Assembly: GCA_016870245.1 (NCBI GenBank) | Contig: VGCA01000011.1 | Span: 1-33,787 of the forward strand | Source: Actinomycetota bacterium | GTDB lineage: Bacteria; Actinomycetota; Acidimicrobiia; IMCC26256; PALSA-555 | Length of the DNA stretch: 33,787 nucleotides | Direction of reading: 5' to 3' | Shown: positions 1-7,038 of the stretch, piece after piece | How the letters are laid out: each line of letters begins with the position of its first letter | Numbering within the stretch: position 1 is the stretch's first letter | Program-made: the position numbers and the translations under genes | Notes under the pieces: model-generated | Told to the model about the DNA's origin: nothing | The model's database searches: none | The model's input: the letters and a program-made list of their open reading frames with translations, nothing else

Positions 1-1
1 C

Positions 2-286
2 GTCGAGGAGCAGCGGGCTCGTTACGCCGCCCGCCGGGCCCGGCTCGCGCCGGTGCTCGCCGCACGCGGCTACCGGTCCGACGGCGGCCCGTCGACCTTC
101 TACCTGTGGCTCGGCTCCGAGCGGGGCGAGGACGGCTGGCAGATGGCCGCCCGGCTCGCCGAGACGGCCGGGCTGCTCGCCGCCCCGGGCGACCTCTACG
201 GCCCGGCGGGCGCGATGCACGCCCGCATCGCCCTCAGCCTGCACGACGCCGACATCGAGACGGTGGTGGCGCGCCTCTCCGCCTAA
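2..286 (+). CDS. dapC: Pyridoxal-phosphate aminotransferase, C-terminal end (probable succinyldiaminopimelate aminotransferase)
   Basis: Partial gene entering from the left edge; about 94 C-terminal residues are visible, reading in frame from base 2 to TAA at 284-286. The residues GGPSTFYLWL, the following APGDLYGPAGAMHARIALSL and the final helix match the C-terminal small domain of class I/II aminotransferases, including the Arg that usually contacts the substrate carboxylate (HARIALS). The catalytic lysine lies outside the window. The next gene, 73 bp downstream on the same strand, is dapD, so the likely role is transamination of N-succinyl-2-amino-6-oxopimelate in the succinylase branch of diaminopimelate/lysine synthesis. 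The fold call is solid. The DapC assignment rests on the neighbour, and another aminotransferase is possible. Confidence 0.7.
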   Translation, partial: VEEQRARYAARRARLAPVLAARGYRSDGGPSTFYLWLGSERGEDGWQMAARLAETAGLLAAPGDLYGPAGAMHARIALSLHDADIETVVARLSA

Positions 287-359
287 CCTCCCGGCGATGG
301 TCCCCGGGAGCGCCCCGGCCGATCGCCCCACCCCGCCGGTCCGCAGCAAGGAGCCCGTC

Positions 360-1187
360 GTGTCCGAACTCGCCGCCCCGATCACCGCGTTGTGGGAGTC
401 TCGCGACGACCTGACGGCCGTCATGCCCGAGCACGAGGCCCGGGCCGCGGTCCACGCCGCGATCGCGCTGCTCGACTCCGGGCAGGCCCGGGTCGCCGAG
501 ATCGTCGACGGCGAGGTCGTCGTCAACGAGTGGCTGAAGTACGCGGTGCTGCTGCTGTTCCGGCTCTCGCAGATGGAGACGATGGAGCTCGGCCCGTTCG
601 AGTACGTCGACAAGATCCCGCTCAAGCACGACTACGCGGGCGCCCGGGTCCGGGTGGTGCCCGGGGCGTCGGCCCGCTGGGGCTCGTACCTCGCCCCGGG
701 CGTCGTGATGATGCCCAGCTACGTGAACATCGGCGCCCACGTGGGGGCCGACACCATGGTCGACACCTGGGCGACGGTGGGCTCCTGCGCCCAGATCGGC
801 GAGCGGGTGCACCTCTCGGGCGGGGTGGGCATCGGGGGCGTGCTCGAGCCGCCCCAGGCCGCGCCGGTGATCGTGGGCGACGACGCCCTCATCGGATCGC
901 GCTGCATCGTCGCCGAAGGCGCGCGGGTCGGCACCGGGGCCGTGCTGGGCGCCGGCAGCATCCTCACCGCGTCGATCCCCGTGATCGACGCCCAGACCGG
1001 CGAGGAGCTGAGCCGGGGCGTCGTGCCCGACTGGTGCGTCGCCGTCTCCGCCACCCGGCCCCGCACGTTCCCCGGGGGCGAGTTCGGCATGCCCTGCGTG
1101 CTCGTGCTCAAGCACCTCACCGAGGGGGAGCGCCACGAGAAGTCGGCGCTCAACGACGTGCTGCGCGACCACGGCGTCGCGACCTGA
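360..1187 (+). CDS. dapD: 2,3,4,5-tetrahydropyridine-2,6-dicarboxylate N-succinyltransferase
   Basis: 275 aa, close to the 274 aa of the E. coli enzyme. It transfers succinyl from succinyl-CoA to tetrahydrodipicolinate in the cytoplasmic DAP/lysine pathway. The start is GTG at 360, with AAGGAG at 348-353; an in-frame start at 297 would add 21 residues unlike the family and has no RBS. The central part is a left-handed beta-helix of hexapeptide repeats containing the family signature MVDTWATVGSCAQIG followed by HLSGGVGIGGVLEP, then the C-terminal strand region GGEFGMPCVLVLKHL. This is the E. coli-like class of DapD rather than the longer, divergent actinobacterial type known from Mycobacterium (about 317 aa). 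It lies between dapC and a hydrolase gene (26 bp gap) and is probably co-transcribed with dapC. Confidence 0.95.
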   Translation: MSELAAPITALWESRDDLTAVMPEHEARAAVHAAIALLDSGQARVAEIVDGEVVVNEWLKYAVLLLFRLSQMETMELGPFEYVDKIPLKHDYAGARVRVVPGASARWGSYLAPGVVMMPSYVNIGAHVGADTMVDTWATVGSCAQIGERVHLSGGVGIGGVLEPPQAAPVIVGDDALIGSRCIVAEGARVGTGAVLGAGSILTASIPVIDAQTGEELSRGVVPDWCVAVSATRPRTFPGGEFGMPCVLVLKHLTEGERHEKSALNDVLRDHGVAT

Positions 1188-1213
1188 TCGCGCCGCCGAG
1201 CACAGGACGACCC

Positions 1214-2044
1214 ATGGAACGCATCGACCTCGCGGTGGGCGACCTCGTCTTCGACGCGCTCGCCGACGGTCCGGCCGCCGGCGATCTGGTGCTCCTCCTG
1301 CACGGGTTCCCCGAGTCGGCGGCCGAGTGGACCCACGTGCTGCCCCGCCTCGCCGGCGCCGGCTACCGAGCGGTGGCCCCCAACCAGCGCGGCTACGCGC
1401 CCGGCGCCCGCCCCGCCGGCGTGGCGCAGTACCACATCGACCACCTCGTGGCCGACGTCGTCGGCCTGGCCGATGGCCTCGGCGCCGACCGGTTCCACCT
1501 CGTGGGCCACGACTGGGGCGCGCTGGTGGCATGGGCGTTCGCCGACCGGTATCCGGAGCGGCTGCGCAGCCTGACGATCGTGTCGGTCCCGCACCCGCAG
1601 CCGTTCGCCGCGGCCCGGGCGACCGACCCCGACCAGCAGGCCCGCTCGACCTACATCCAGGGGTTCAAGGACGATCCCGCCGCGGCCGACGCGTTCCTCG
1701 CCGACGACGCCGCGCTCTTGAAGCTGGCCTTGGCCGAGGCCGGCCCCGAGATCCTGGCCGAGCACCTGCGCGTGCTCACCGACCCCGGGGCCCTCGACGC
1801 GGGCCTCGACTGGTACCGGGCCTGGGACGATGCGCTCGACGGCACGGGCGTCGTCACCGTGCCCACGCTGTACGTGTGGTCCGACGACGACGTGGCCCTG
1901 GGTCGGCTCCCGGCCGAGCAGACCGGCGACTTCGTGAGCGGTCCGTACACGTTCGTGGTGATCGAGGGCGTGAGCCACTGGATCCCCGAGGTCGTGCCCG
2001 ACCGGCTCTCCGACCTGATCCTCGACCACATCGCGGGGCGCTGA
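1214..2044 (+). CDS. Alpha/beta hydrolase, epoxide hydrolase-like
   Basis: 276 aa, ATG at 1214 preceded by AGGA. The sequence has the alpha/beta-hydrolase core with the oxyanion motif HGFPE at residues 30-34 and a nucleophile elbow GHDWGA with Asp100. An Asp nucleophile is typical of epoxide hydrolases and haloalkane dehalogenases, not of Ser esterases. The catalytic His is probably His255 in GVSHWIPE, and the acid is within the WSDDD segment after strand 6. HGFPE together with GHDWG favours the soluble epoxide hydrolase branch. The natural substrate cannot be read from sequence. It follows dapD by 26 bp on the same strand and may be cotranscribed, but has no obvious link to lysine synthesis. 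It converges on lexA with only 21 bp between the two stop codons. Confidence 0.85.
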   Translation: MERIDLAVGDLVFDALADGPAAGDLVLLLHGFPESAAEWTHVLPRLAGAGYRAVAPNQRGYAPGARPAGVAQYHIDHLVADVVGLADGLGADRFHLVGHDWGALVAWAFADRYPERLRSLTIVSVPHPQPFAAARATDPDQQARSTYIQGFKDDPAAADAFLADDAALLKLALAEAGPEILAEHLRVLTDPGALDAGLDWYRAWDDALDGTGVVTVPTLYVWSDDDVALGRLPAEQTGDFVSGPYTFVVIEGVSHWIPEVVPDRLSDLILDHIAGR

Positions 2045-2065
2045 GGCCCCTTCCGGGGCGCCGGC

Positions 2066-2704
2066 TCAGAAGCGGCGGAGGAGCGAGACGACCTTGCCGT
2101 AGATGGTGACGTCGGCGGGGTCGAAGACCATCTCGTCCATCGTGGCGTTCTCGGGGCGCAGCACCACCTTGTTGCGGCGCACGAGGTAGGTCTTCACCGT
2201 GGCCTCCTCGCCGGGGATGCCGGCGACGACGGTGTCGCCCGGCTCGGCGGTGGGCTGCTGGCGGACCACGACGAAGTCGCCGTCGAGGATGCCGGCGTCG
2301 ACCATCGACTCGCCGCGGACCCGCAGCATGAAGAGCGTGCCGTCGCCGGTGAAGTCCTCGGGCAGGGGCAGCGTCTCCTCCACGTGCTCGTCGGCGAGCA
2401 CGCCGGTGCCGGCGGCGACGTCGCCCACGAGGGGCACGAAGCGGGCCGGCCGGCGCTCGACCACCGAGCCGGAGCCGCCGTCGAAGCAGACCTCGATTGC
2501 CCGGGGCTTGGTGGGGTCGCGGCGCAGGAACCCCTTCTCCTGCAGGGCGGCCAGATGGGCGTGGACCGTGCTGGAGGAGGAGAGGCCCACGGCCTCGCCG
2601 ATCTCGCGCACCGACGGCGGGTAGCCGCGCTCGCGCACCTGGGCATCGATGAACTCGAGGACCTGGCGCTGGCGGGGGGTGAGGTCGGGCGTGGTGTCGT
2701 TCAT
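2066..2704 (-). CDS. lexA: SOS repressor LexA
   Basis: 212 aa transcriptional repressor of the DNA-damage response. The N-terminal winged helix-turn-helix covers about residues 8-70 (LTPRQRQVLEFI, PPSVREIGEAVGLSSSS). The C-terminal S24 autoprotease domain has the cleavage site Ala98-Gly99 (VAAGTGV), catalytic Ser133 in RGESMVDAGI and general base Lys171 in EATVKTYL, so RecA-stimulated self-cleavage should be intact. The start codon is immediately preceded by a -10-like TACGTT with 6 nt spacing, so the mRNA is probably leaderless. Four SOS-box-like sites lie upstream, the nearest next to the -10 element, implying autoregulation. It is divergent from a LysM membrane protein, the same arrangement as lexA with yneA in Bacillus and lexA with Rv2719c in Mycobacterium. 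Confidence 0.97.
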   Translation of the reverse strand: MNDTTPDLTPRQRQVLEFIDAQVRERGYPPSVREIGEAVGLSSSSTVHAHLAALQEKGFLRRDPTKPRAIEVCFDGGSGSVVERRPARFVPLVGDVAAGTGVLADEHVEETLPLPEDFTGDGTLFMLRVRGESMVDAGILDGDFVVVRQQPTAEPGDTVVAGIPGEEATVKTYLVRRNKVVLRPENATMDEMVFDPADVTIYGKVVSLLRRF

Positions 2705-2710
2705 GGTCGG

Positions 2711-2716
2711 AACGTA
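2711..2716 (-). promoter_or_regulatory. -10 element of lexA (leaderless)
   Basis: On the minus strand TACGTT is followed by exactly 6 nt and then the lexA ATG. This fits an actinobacterial TAnnnT -10 with transcription starting at or next to the start codon. No Shine-Dalgarno sequence is present. Confidence 0.6.
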
Positions 2717-2719
2717 TCA

Positions 2720-2733
2720 CGAATGTGCGTTCG
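2720..2733. promoter_or_regulatory. SOS box 1 (LexA operator)
   Basis: CGAATGTGCGTTCG matches the actinobacterial/Gram-positive SOS box CGAAC-N4-GTTCG with one mismatch (T for C at position 5). It lies directly upstream of the lexA -10, where bound LexA would block RNA polymerase. Confidence 0.8.
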
Positions 2734-2736
2734 GGG

Positions 2737-2750
2737 CAAACATCTGTTCG
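2737..2750. promoter_or_regulatory. SOS box 2 (LexA operator, one mismatch)
   Basis: CAAACATCTGTTCG matches CGAAC-N4-GTTCG except for A at position 2. Its start is 17 bp from the start of box 1. Confidence 0.6.
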
Positions 2751-2766
2751 AAATTCTCCTTGACCC

Positions 2767-2780
2767 CGAACAGCCGTTCG
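2767..2780. promoter_or_regulatory. SOS box 3 (LexA operator, perfect)
   Basis: CGAACAGCCGTTCG is a perfect match to CGAAC-N4-GTTCG. It is central in the lexA/LysM-protein intergenic region. Confidence 0.85.
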
Positions 2781-2791
2781 TGTTGAATGGG

Positions 2792-2805
2792 CGAACGGGC
2801 GTTCG
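2792..2805. promoter_or_regulatory. SOS box 4 (LexA operator, perfect)
   Basis: CGAACGGGCGTTCG is a perfect match, 25 bp from box 3. It is the box nearest the divergent LysM gene and likely represses it. Confidence 0.85.
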
Positions 2806-2852
2806 GTTCGGGGTGCACCCGGGGCGACGGCGACGTAGCTGTCACACCCCCG

Positions 2853-2878
2853 TGGTTCGATCCGCTTGGTTCGATCCG
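2853..2878. repeat. Tandem direct repeat in the LysM gene leader
   Basis: The 12-mer TGGTTCGATCCG occurs at 2853-2864 and again at 2867-2878 (14 bp period), between SOS box 4 and the LysM-protein start. Its function is not evident. It could be part of the promoter/leader or a regulator site. Confidence 0.5.
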
Positions 2879-2942
2879 TTCGTCCGACCAACCGACCCGA
2901 CCGGCCCCACCGGTCGAGCACAGGAGCACAGGAGAGAAGCAA

Positions 2943-3338
2943 GTGGCCGCAGTCACGGCGTTCTTCGGCGATGGAATCCCGGGACGCCCCGCCCCGTACC
3001 GGGAGACCCCCCGTGCCGCCATCACGCGGGCCCGCCGAGCGACCCCCATCGTGTTCTGGCGACGGCGCCTCGCCGTCGTCGCCATCGCGCTGGGCCTCGT
3101 CGTCGTGGTTGCGCAGGCGGGTGACGCGCTCGGGGGCTCTCCCCTCGCAGCCCCCGAGCGCCGCCCAGCCGCGTCGCAGACGTGGGTCGACGTCCGGGTC
3201 CGCCCGGGCGACTCGCCCTGGTCGATCGTCGAGCGCACCTTCCCGGGCTCCGACCCCCGCCCGCGGGTCGACCAGCTGGTCGAGGCCCGGCGCGGCGCAC
3301 CGCTGGTCCCGGGGGAGGTGATCCAGGTCCCGCGCTGA
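2943..3338 (+). CDS. LysM-domain membrane protein, probable SOS-induced cell-division inhibitor (YneA/ChiZ-like)
   Basis: 131 aa, GTG at 2943 with AGGAGA at 2930-2935. An earlier in-frame ATG at 2787 is rejected because it would overlap SOS box 4 and lacks an RBS. The layout is a basic cytoplasmic N-terminus of about 40 residues, one transmembrane helix (RRLAVVAIALGLVVVVAQAG), a short linker and a C-terminal LysM domain (VRPGDSPWSIVERTFPG ... GAPLVPGEVIQVP) that would sit outside the membrane and bind peptidoglycan. Small single-TM LysM proteins divergent from lexA include B. subtilis YneA, which blocks division during SOS, and mycobacterial Rv2719c, a cell-wall hydrolase. The perfect SOS boxes upstream support damage induction. 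No catalytic hydrolase domain is visible, so an inhibitor role is the better guess. Confidence 0.8.
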   Translation: MAAVTAFFGDGIPGRPAPYRETPRAAITRARRATPIVFWRRRLAVVAIALGLVVVVAQAGDALGGSPLAAPERRPAASQTWVDVRVRPGDSPWSIVERTFPGSDPRPRVDQLVEARRGAPLVPGEVIQVPR

Positions 3339-3380
3339 TTCCGGGGCACGGGCCGACGCGCGCCCGTCGCGACGGGTGGC

Positions 3381-3386
3381 TACCGT
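3381..3386 (+). promoter_or_regulatory. -10 element of nrdR (leaderless)
   Basis: TACCGT, 6 nt, then the GTG start of nrdR at 3393. There is no Shine-Dalgarno sequence. The spacing is the same as at lexA and the peroxiredoxin gene. Confidence 0.55.
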
Positions 3387-3392
3387 GGCCGC

Positions 3393-3863
3393 GTGCGCTG
3401 CCCCTACTGCGAGGTCGACAACGACAAGGTCGTCGACTCGCGTCCCTCCGACGAGGGGTCGGCGGTGCGGCGCCGGCGGGAGTGCCTCGAATGCGGTCGG
3501 CGCTTCACCACCTACGAGCGCCACGAGGAGGTGCCCGTCCTGGTGCGCAAGCGCTCGGGGCTCGTCGAGCCGTACGACCGCGAGAAGCTGCTCGCCGGGA
3601 TCCAGCGGGCGATCGCCGGGCGCTCGGTGGCCGACGGTGCGGCCGAGATCATCGCCGACGACATCGACGAGCGGGTCCGGGCCCAGGGCCGCGAGGTCAC
3701 GAGCGAGTTCCTCGGCCTCGCGGTGCTCGAGCACCTGCGGGCGCTCGACCCGGTCTCGTACCTGCGCTTCGCCTCGGTCTACAAGGGCTTCGAGGACGTC
3801 GGCGACTTCGAGGCCGAGGTCGAGGAGCTCCAGAAGACCACGGCACCCAAGCGCCGGGCGTAG
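3393..3863 (+). CDS. nrdR: Transcriptional repressor NrdR
   Basis: 156 aa, the usual NrdR length. It is a nucleotide-sensing repressor of ribonucleotide reductase genes. The N-terminal zinc ribbon has the four cysteines in MRCPYC and ECLECGRRFTTYER, and the ATP-cone domain spans about residues 49-139 (VRKRSGLVEPYDREKLLAGI ... YLRFASVYKGF). The start is GTG at 3393, probably leaderless. It is followed by nrdJ on the same strand after a 294-bp gap that carries nrdJ's own promoter and a palindrome resembling an NrdR box. nrdR next to nrdJ is a known actinobacterial arrangement (Streptomyces nrdRJ). Confidence 0.96.
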   Translation: MRCPYCEVDNDKVVDSRPSDEGSAVRRRRECLECGRRFTTYERHEEVPVLVRKRSGLVEPYDREKLLAGIQRAIAGRSVADGAAEIIADDIDERVRAQGREVTSEFLGLAVLEHLRALDPVSYLRFASVYKGFEDVGDFEAEVEELQKTTAPKRRA

Positions 3864-3972
3864 GGCGGGCCCGACCGCAGCGTCGGGTCCGAGCCCGGTC
3901 GGGGGTCCGTCCGCCGCAGCGTCACCGTCGGGGAAAATCTCGGGATCCGTGCACCTTTTTTCCGGTCAGGCG

Positions 3973-4002
3973 TTGACACGACTGGAATTTCAGTGGTGTA
4001 AT
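3973..4002 (+). promoter_or_regulatory. Strong sigma-70-type promoter for nrdJ
   Basis: Perfect -35 TTGACA at 3973-3978, an 18-nt spacer and -10 TGTAAT at 3997-4002 (5 of 6 with TATAAT). This is unusually canonical for so GC-rich a genome. Expected transcription start is near 4009, giving an nrdJ leader of about 150 nt. The imperfect inverted repeat ACTGGAATTTCAGT sits in the spacer. Confidence 0.75.
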
Positions 4003-4032
4003 CCACGCCGCATCTCGCGTAGCCCTTCACGG

Positions 4033-4054
4033 AAACCACAACATGTTGTGGTTT
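4033..4054. promoter_or_regulatory. Perfect 22-bp palindrome, probable NrdR operator of nrdJ
   Basis: The left arm AAACCACAACA is followed directly by its exact reverse complement TGTTGTGGTTT. The core CAACATGTTG agrees with the published NrdR-box core CwATATATwG at 8 of 10 positions. It lies about 25-45 nt downstream of the predicted nrdJ transcription start, and nrdR is the gene just upstream, so repression by NrdR is the natural reading. NrdR usually uses two boxes; a second clear copy was not found here. Confidence 0.65.
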
Positions 4055-4157
4055 GGGGTCGGTGGGACTGCGGGCAGGCACCTCCACCGGTCTCCACCGA
4101 GGCCGCATGCAGGCACGAGCAGCATCCGGCCCCCGGCCGGGGAAGGGACGACGCACC

Positions 4158-6950
4158 ATGGCGATGGCGCCGGAGCAGATCGGCATCGGGATCCGCCGCT
4201 TCTTCACGAAGGCGGGGGTTCACGCGTACGACACCGTCCAGTGGGAGCGGCGCGAGGCCCGCATCACCAACTGGAAGGACGGCACCGACGCCTTCTACCA
4301 GCCCGACGTCGAGTTCCCCGTGGGCTGGTCGCAGAACGCCACCAACATCGTCGCCCAGAAGTACTTCCGGGGCACCCTCGGCACGCCCGAGCGCGAGACC
4401 TCGCTCAAGCAGGTCATCGACCGCGTGGCCGACACGATCACCGCGTGGGGCCTTCGCGACGGCTACTTCGTCGACGACGACGAGGCCGCGGCGTTCCGCA
4501 ACGAGCTCAAGTACGTGCTCGTCACGCAGCGGGCCGCCTTCAACTCGCCGGTGTGGTTCAACATCGGCGTGCACGGCGTGCCCCAGCAGGCCAGCGCCTG
4601 CTTCATCCTCTCCGTCGAGGACACCATGGACGGGATCCTCAACTGGTACCGCGAAGAGGGCGTGATCTTCAAGGGCGGCTCCGGCGCCGGCACCAACCTC
4701 TCCAACATCCGCTCCTCGTACGAGCACCTCGCCGGCGGTGGCACCGCCAGTGGCCCGGTGTCGTTCATGCGCGGCGCCGACGCGTCGGCCGGCACCATCA
4801 AGTCGGGCGGCAAGACCCGCCGCGCCGCCAAGATGGTCATCCTCGACGTCGACCACCCCGACGTGGAGGAGTTCCTCTGGTGCAAGGCCCGGGAGGAGCG
4901 CAAGGCCCGGGTGCTGCGCGACGCCGGCTTCGACATGGACCTCGACGGCGCCGACAGCCACTCGATCCAGTACCAGAACGCCAACAACTCGGTGCGCGTC
5001 ACCGACGACTTCATGCAGGCCGTCCTCGACGACGCCGACTGGGCGCTGCGCTCGGTCACCACGGATGAGCCGATCCGGACGCTGCGCGCCCGCGACCTCA
5101 TGCGTGACATCTCGCAGGCCGCGTGGGAGTGCGCCGACCCCGGCATGCAGTACGACACCACGATCAACCGGTGGCACACCGCGCCCAACACGGGCCGGAT
5201 CAACGCGTCCAACCCGTGCTCCGAGTACATGCACCTCGACAACTCGGCGTGCAACCTCGCCAGCATCAACCTGCTGCACTACCTCCTCGACGACGGCAGC
5301 TTCGACGTCGAGGCGTTCCGCCACACGGTCGAGGTGGTCTTCACCGCCCAGGAGATCCTGGTCGGCAACGCCGACTACCCGACGCCGTCGATCGGCGAGA
5401 CCAGCCGCCAGTTCCGCCAGCTCGGCCTCGGCTACGCCAACCTCGGCGCCCTGCTGATGGCCCAGGGCCTGCCCTACGACTCCGATGAGGGGCGGGCGTG
5501 GGCCGGGGCGATCACGTCGTTGATGACGGGGCACGCCTACGCCACCAGCGCCCGCACCGCGGGCCGCATGGGCCCGTTCGCGGGCTACGCCGACAACGCC
5601 GACCCGATGCTGGACGTCTTGCGCATGCACCGGGCCGCGGCGGCGGAGATCGACGAGGATCTCGTCCCGCACGACCTGCTCGGCGCCGCCCAGCGGTCGT
5701 GGGACGAGGCCGTCGAGGTGGGTGAGATCCACGGCGTGCGCAACTCGCAGGCCTCGGTGCTCGCCCCCACCGGGACCATCGGGCTCATGATGGACTGCGA
5801 CACCACCGGCATCGAGCCCGACCTCGCCCTCACCAAGGCGAAGAAGCTCGTGGGTGGCGGCACCATGCTGATCGTCAACCAGACGATCCCGCGGGCGCTG
5901 GCCAAGCTGGGCTACTCGGCCGAGCAGGCCGACGCGATCGTCGAGCACATCAACGAGCACAAGACGATCCTCGGGGCGCCGCACTTCGACCCCGAGCACC
6001 TGCCGGTGTTCGCCTGCTCGATGGGCGACAACACCATCCACTACATGGGCCACGTAAAGATGATGGCGGCGGTCCAGCCGTTCCTCTCGGGGGCGATCTC
6101 GAAGACCGTGAACCTCCCCGAGGAGGTCTCGGTGGAAGACGTGGAGGACGTCTACATCGAGTCGTGGCGCCTCGGCCTCAAGGCCGTCGCGCTCTACCGC
6201 GACAACTGCAAGGTGGCCCAGCCGCTCGCCACGCAGAAGAAGGCGGGCGACGACGCCGACAGGGCCGAGGCCGTCGGGGCCGAGGTCGAGCGCATCGTCG
6301 AGACGGTGATCGTGCAGCAGCCGGTCCGCCAGAAGCTGCCCCGCACCCGTACCTCGAAGACGTTCTCGTTCCGGGTGGCCGACTGCCACGGCTACGCCAC
6401 GGTGGGCGAGTACGAGGACGGGCGCCCGGGTGAGGTGTTCCTCAAGGTGGCGAAGCAGGGCTCGACCCTCGCCGGCATCATGGACGCCTTCGCCATCTCG
6501 GTGAGCCACGGCCTGCAGTACGGCGTGCCGCTGAAGGCGTTCGTCGACATGTTCACCAACATGCGCTTCGAGCCCGCGGGCATGACCGACGACCCCGACA
6601 TCCGGTTCGCCTCGAGCCTGGTCGACTACATCTTCCGCCGCATGGCGGTGGAGTACCTCACCTACGACGAGCGCCGCGACATGGGCATCCTCACCATCGG
6701 TGAGCGGACCCAGCCGACGCTGCCGGGCGTGGAGGAGGCGGCCATCGAGTCCACTCCGGGCCTCGACCTGCTGCCGCCGGAGGACCGGGCCCCGTCCGAC
6801 ACCCGTCCGGGTTTCAACCCGCCGCCCGCGGCGCCCGAGGCTCGCAGCGAGGGTGAGATGGTGCTGTGCTACGTCTGCGGCGACATCATGCAGCGGGCCG
6901 GCTCCTGCCACGCCTGCCCCAGCTGCGGCGCCACCTCCGGCTGCTCGTAG
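4158..6950 (+). CDS. nrdJ: Adenosylcobalamin-dependent (class II) ribonucleotide reductase
   Basis: 930 aa. It reduces ribonucleotides to deoxyribonucleotides using coenzyme B12 to make the active-site thiyl radical, so it needs no oxygen and no NrdB partner. ATG at 4158 with GGAAGGGA about 10 nt upstream. Active-site residues are visible: redox Cys148 (ASACFIL), Asn352/Cys354/Glu356 in NPCSE (Cys354 is the radical cysteine) and redox partner Cys365, with the same 11-residue spacing as in Thermotoga NrdJ. The C-terminal tail has a Cys-rich element (CYVCGD ... CHACPSCGATSGC) that would re-reduce the active site. No intein or insertion interrupts it. It is expressed from its own promoter with a probable NrdR palindrome, and ends at a strong bidirectional hairpin. 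Confidence 0.97.
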   Translation: MAMAPEQIGIGIRRFFTKAGVHAYDTVQWERREARITNWKDGTDAFYQPDVEFPVGWSQNATNIVAQKYFRGTLGTPERETSLKQVIDRVADTITAWGLRDGYFVDDDEAAAFRNELKYVLVTQRAAFNSPVWFNIGVHGVPQQASACFILSVEDTMDGILNWYREEGVIFKGGSGAGTNLSNIRSSYEHLAGGGTASGPVSFMRGADASAGTIKSGGKTRRAAKMVILDVDHPDVEEFLWCKAREERKARVLRDAGFDMDLDGADSHSIQYQNANNSVRVTDDFMQAVLDDADWALRSVTTDEPIRTLRARDLMRDISQAAWECADPGMQYDTTINRWHTAPNTGRINASNPCSEYMHLDNSACNLASINLLHYLLDDGSFDVEAFRHTVEVVFTAQEILVGNADYPTPSIGETSRQFRQLGLGYANLGALLMAQGLPYDSDEGRAWAGAITSLMTGHAYATSARTAGRMGPFAGYADNADPMLDVLRMHRAAAAEIDEDLVPHDLLGAAQRSWDEAVEVGEIHGVRNSQASVLAPTGTIGLMMDCDTTGIEPDLALTKAKKLVGGGTMLIVNQTIPRALAKLGYSAEQADAIVEHINEHKTILGAPHFDPEHLPVFACSMGDNTIHYMGHVKMMAAVQPFLSGAISKTVNLPEEVSVEDVEDVYIESWRLGLKAVALYRDNCKVAQPLATQKKAGDDADRAEAVGAEVERIVETVIVQQPVRQKLPRTRTSKTFSFRVADCHGYATVGEYEDGRPGEVFLKVAKQGSTLAGIMDAFAISVSHGLQYGVPLKAFVDMFTNMRFEPAGMTDDPDIRFASSLVDYIFRRMAVEYLTYDERRDMGILTIGERTQPTLPGVEEAAIESTPGLDLLPPEDRAPSDTRPGFNPPPAAPEARSEGEMVLCYVCGDIMQRAGSCHACPSCGATSGCS

Positions 6951-7001
6951 CGGTTCCTGTGCTCGGCGGCCCTGCGGCCGGTCGAGCGCACACCAAGACC
7001 T

Positions 7002-7029
7002 CGGTGCCCGGGTTCAGGCCCGGGCACCG
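7002..7029. terminator. Bidirectional hairpin terminator between nrdJ and the GT61 gene
   Basis: An 11-bp perfect GC-rich stem (CGGTGCCCGGG with CCCGGGCACCG) and a 6-nt loop, TTCAGG, lie between two convergent genes. It has no long U-tract, as is usual in high-GC genomes. Confidence 0.7.
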
Positions 7030-7038
7030 TCGCGTCGC

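Noticed and set aside
2787-2942. Longer start for the LysM protein at 2787
   Set aside because: It would run through SOS box 4 and has no RBS. The GTG at 2943 has a good RBS.
3870-3903. CCCGACC/GGTCGGG repeat after nrdR as a terminator
   Set aside because: Stem is weakly placed, with a long loop and no U-tract; too little to call.
3864-4157. Cobalamin riboswitch in front of nrdJ
   Set aside because: No B12-box (GCCACTG-like) or expected conserved helices seen; a sigma-70 promoter and palindrome explain the leader better.
4053-6911. Long open frames on the strand opposite nrdJ and other genes
   Set aside because: High-GC shadow frames; composition and lack of any domain or RBS mark them as antisense of the real genes.
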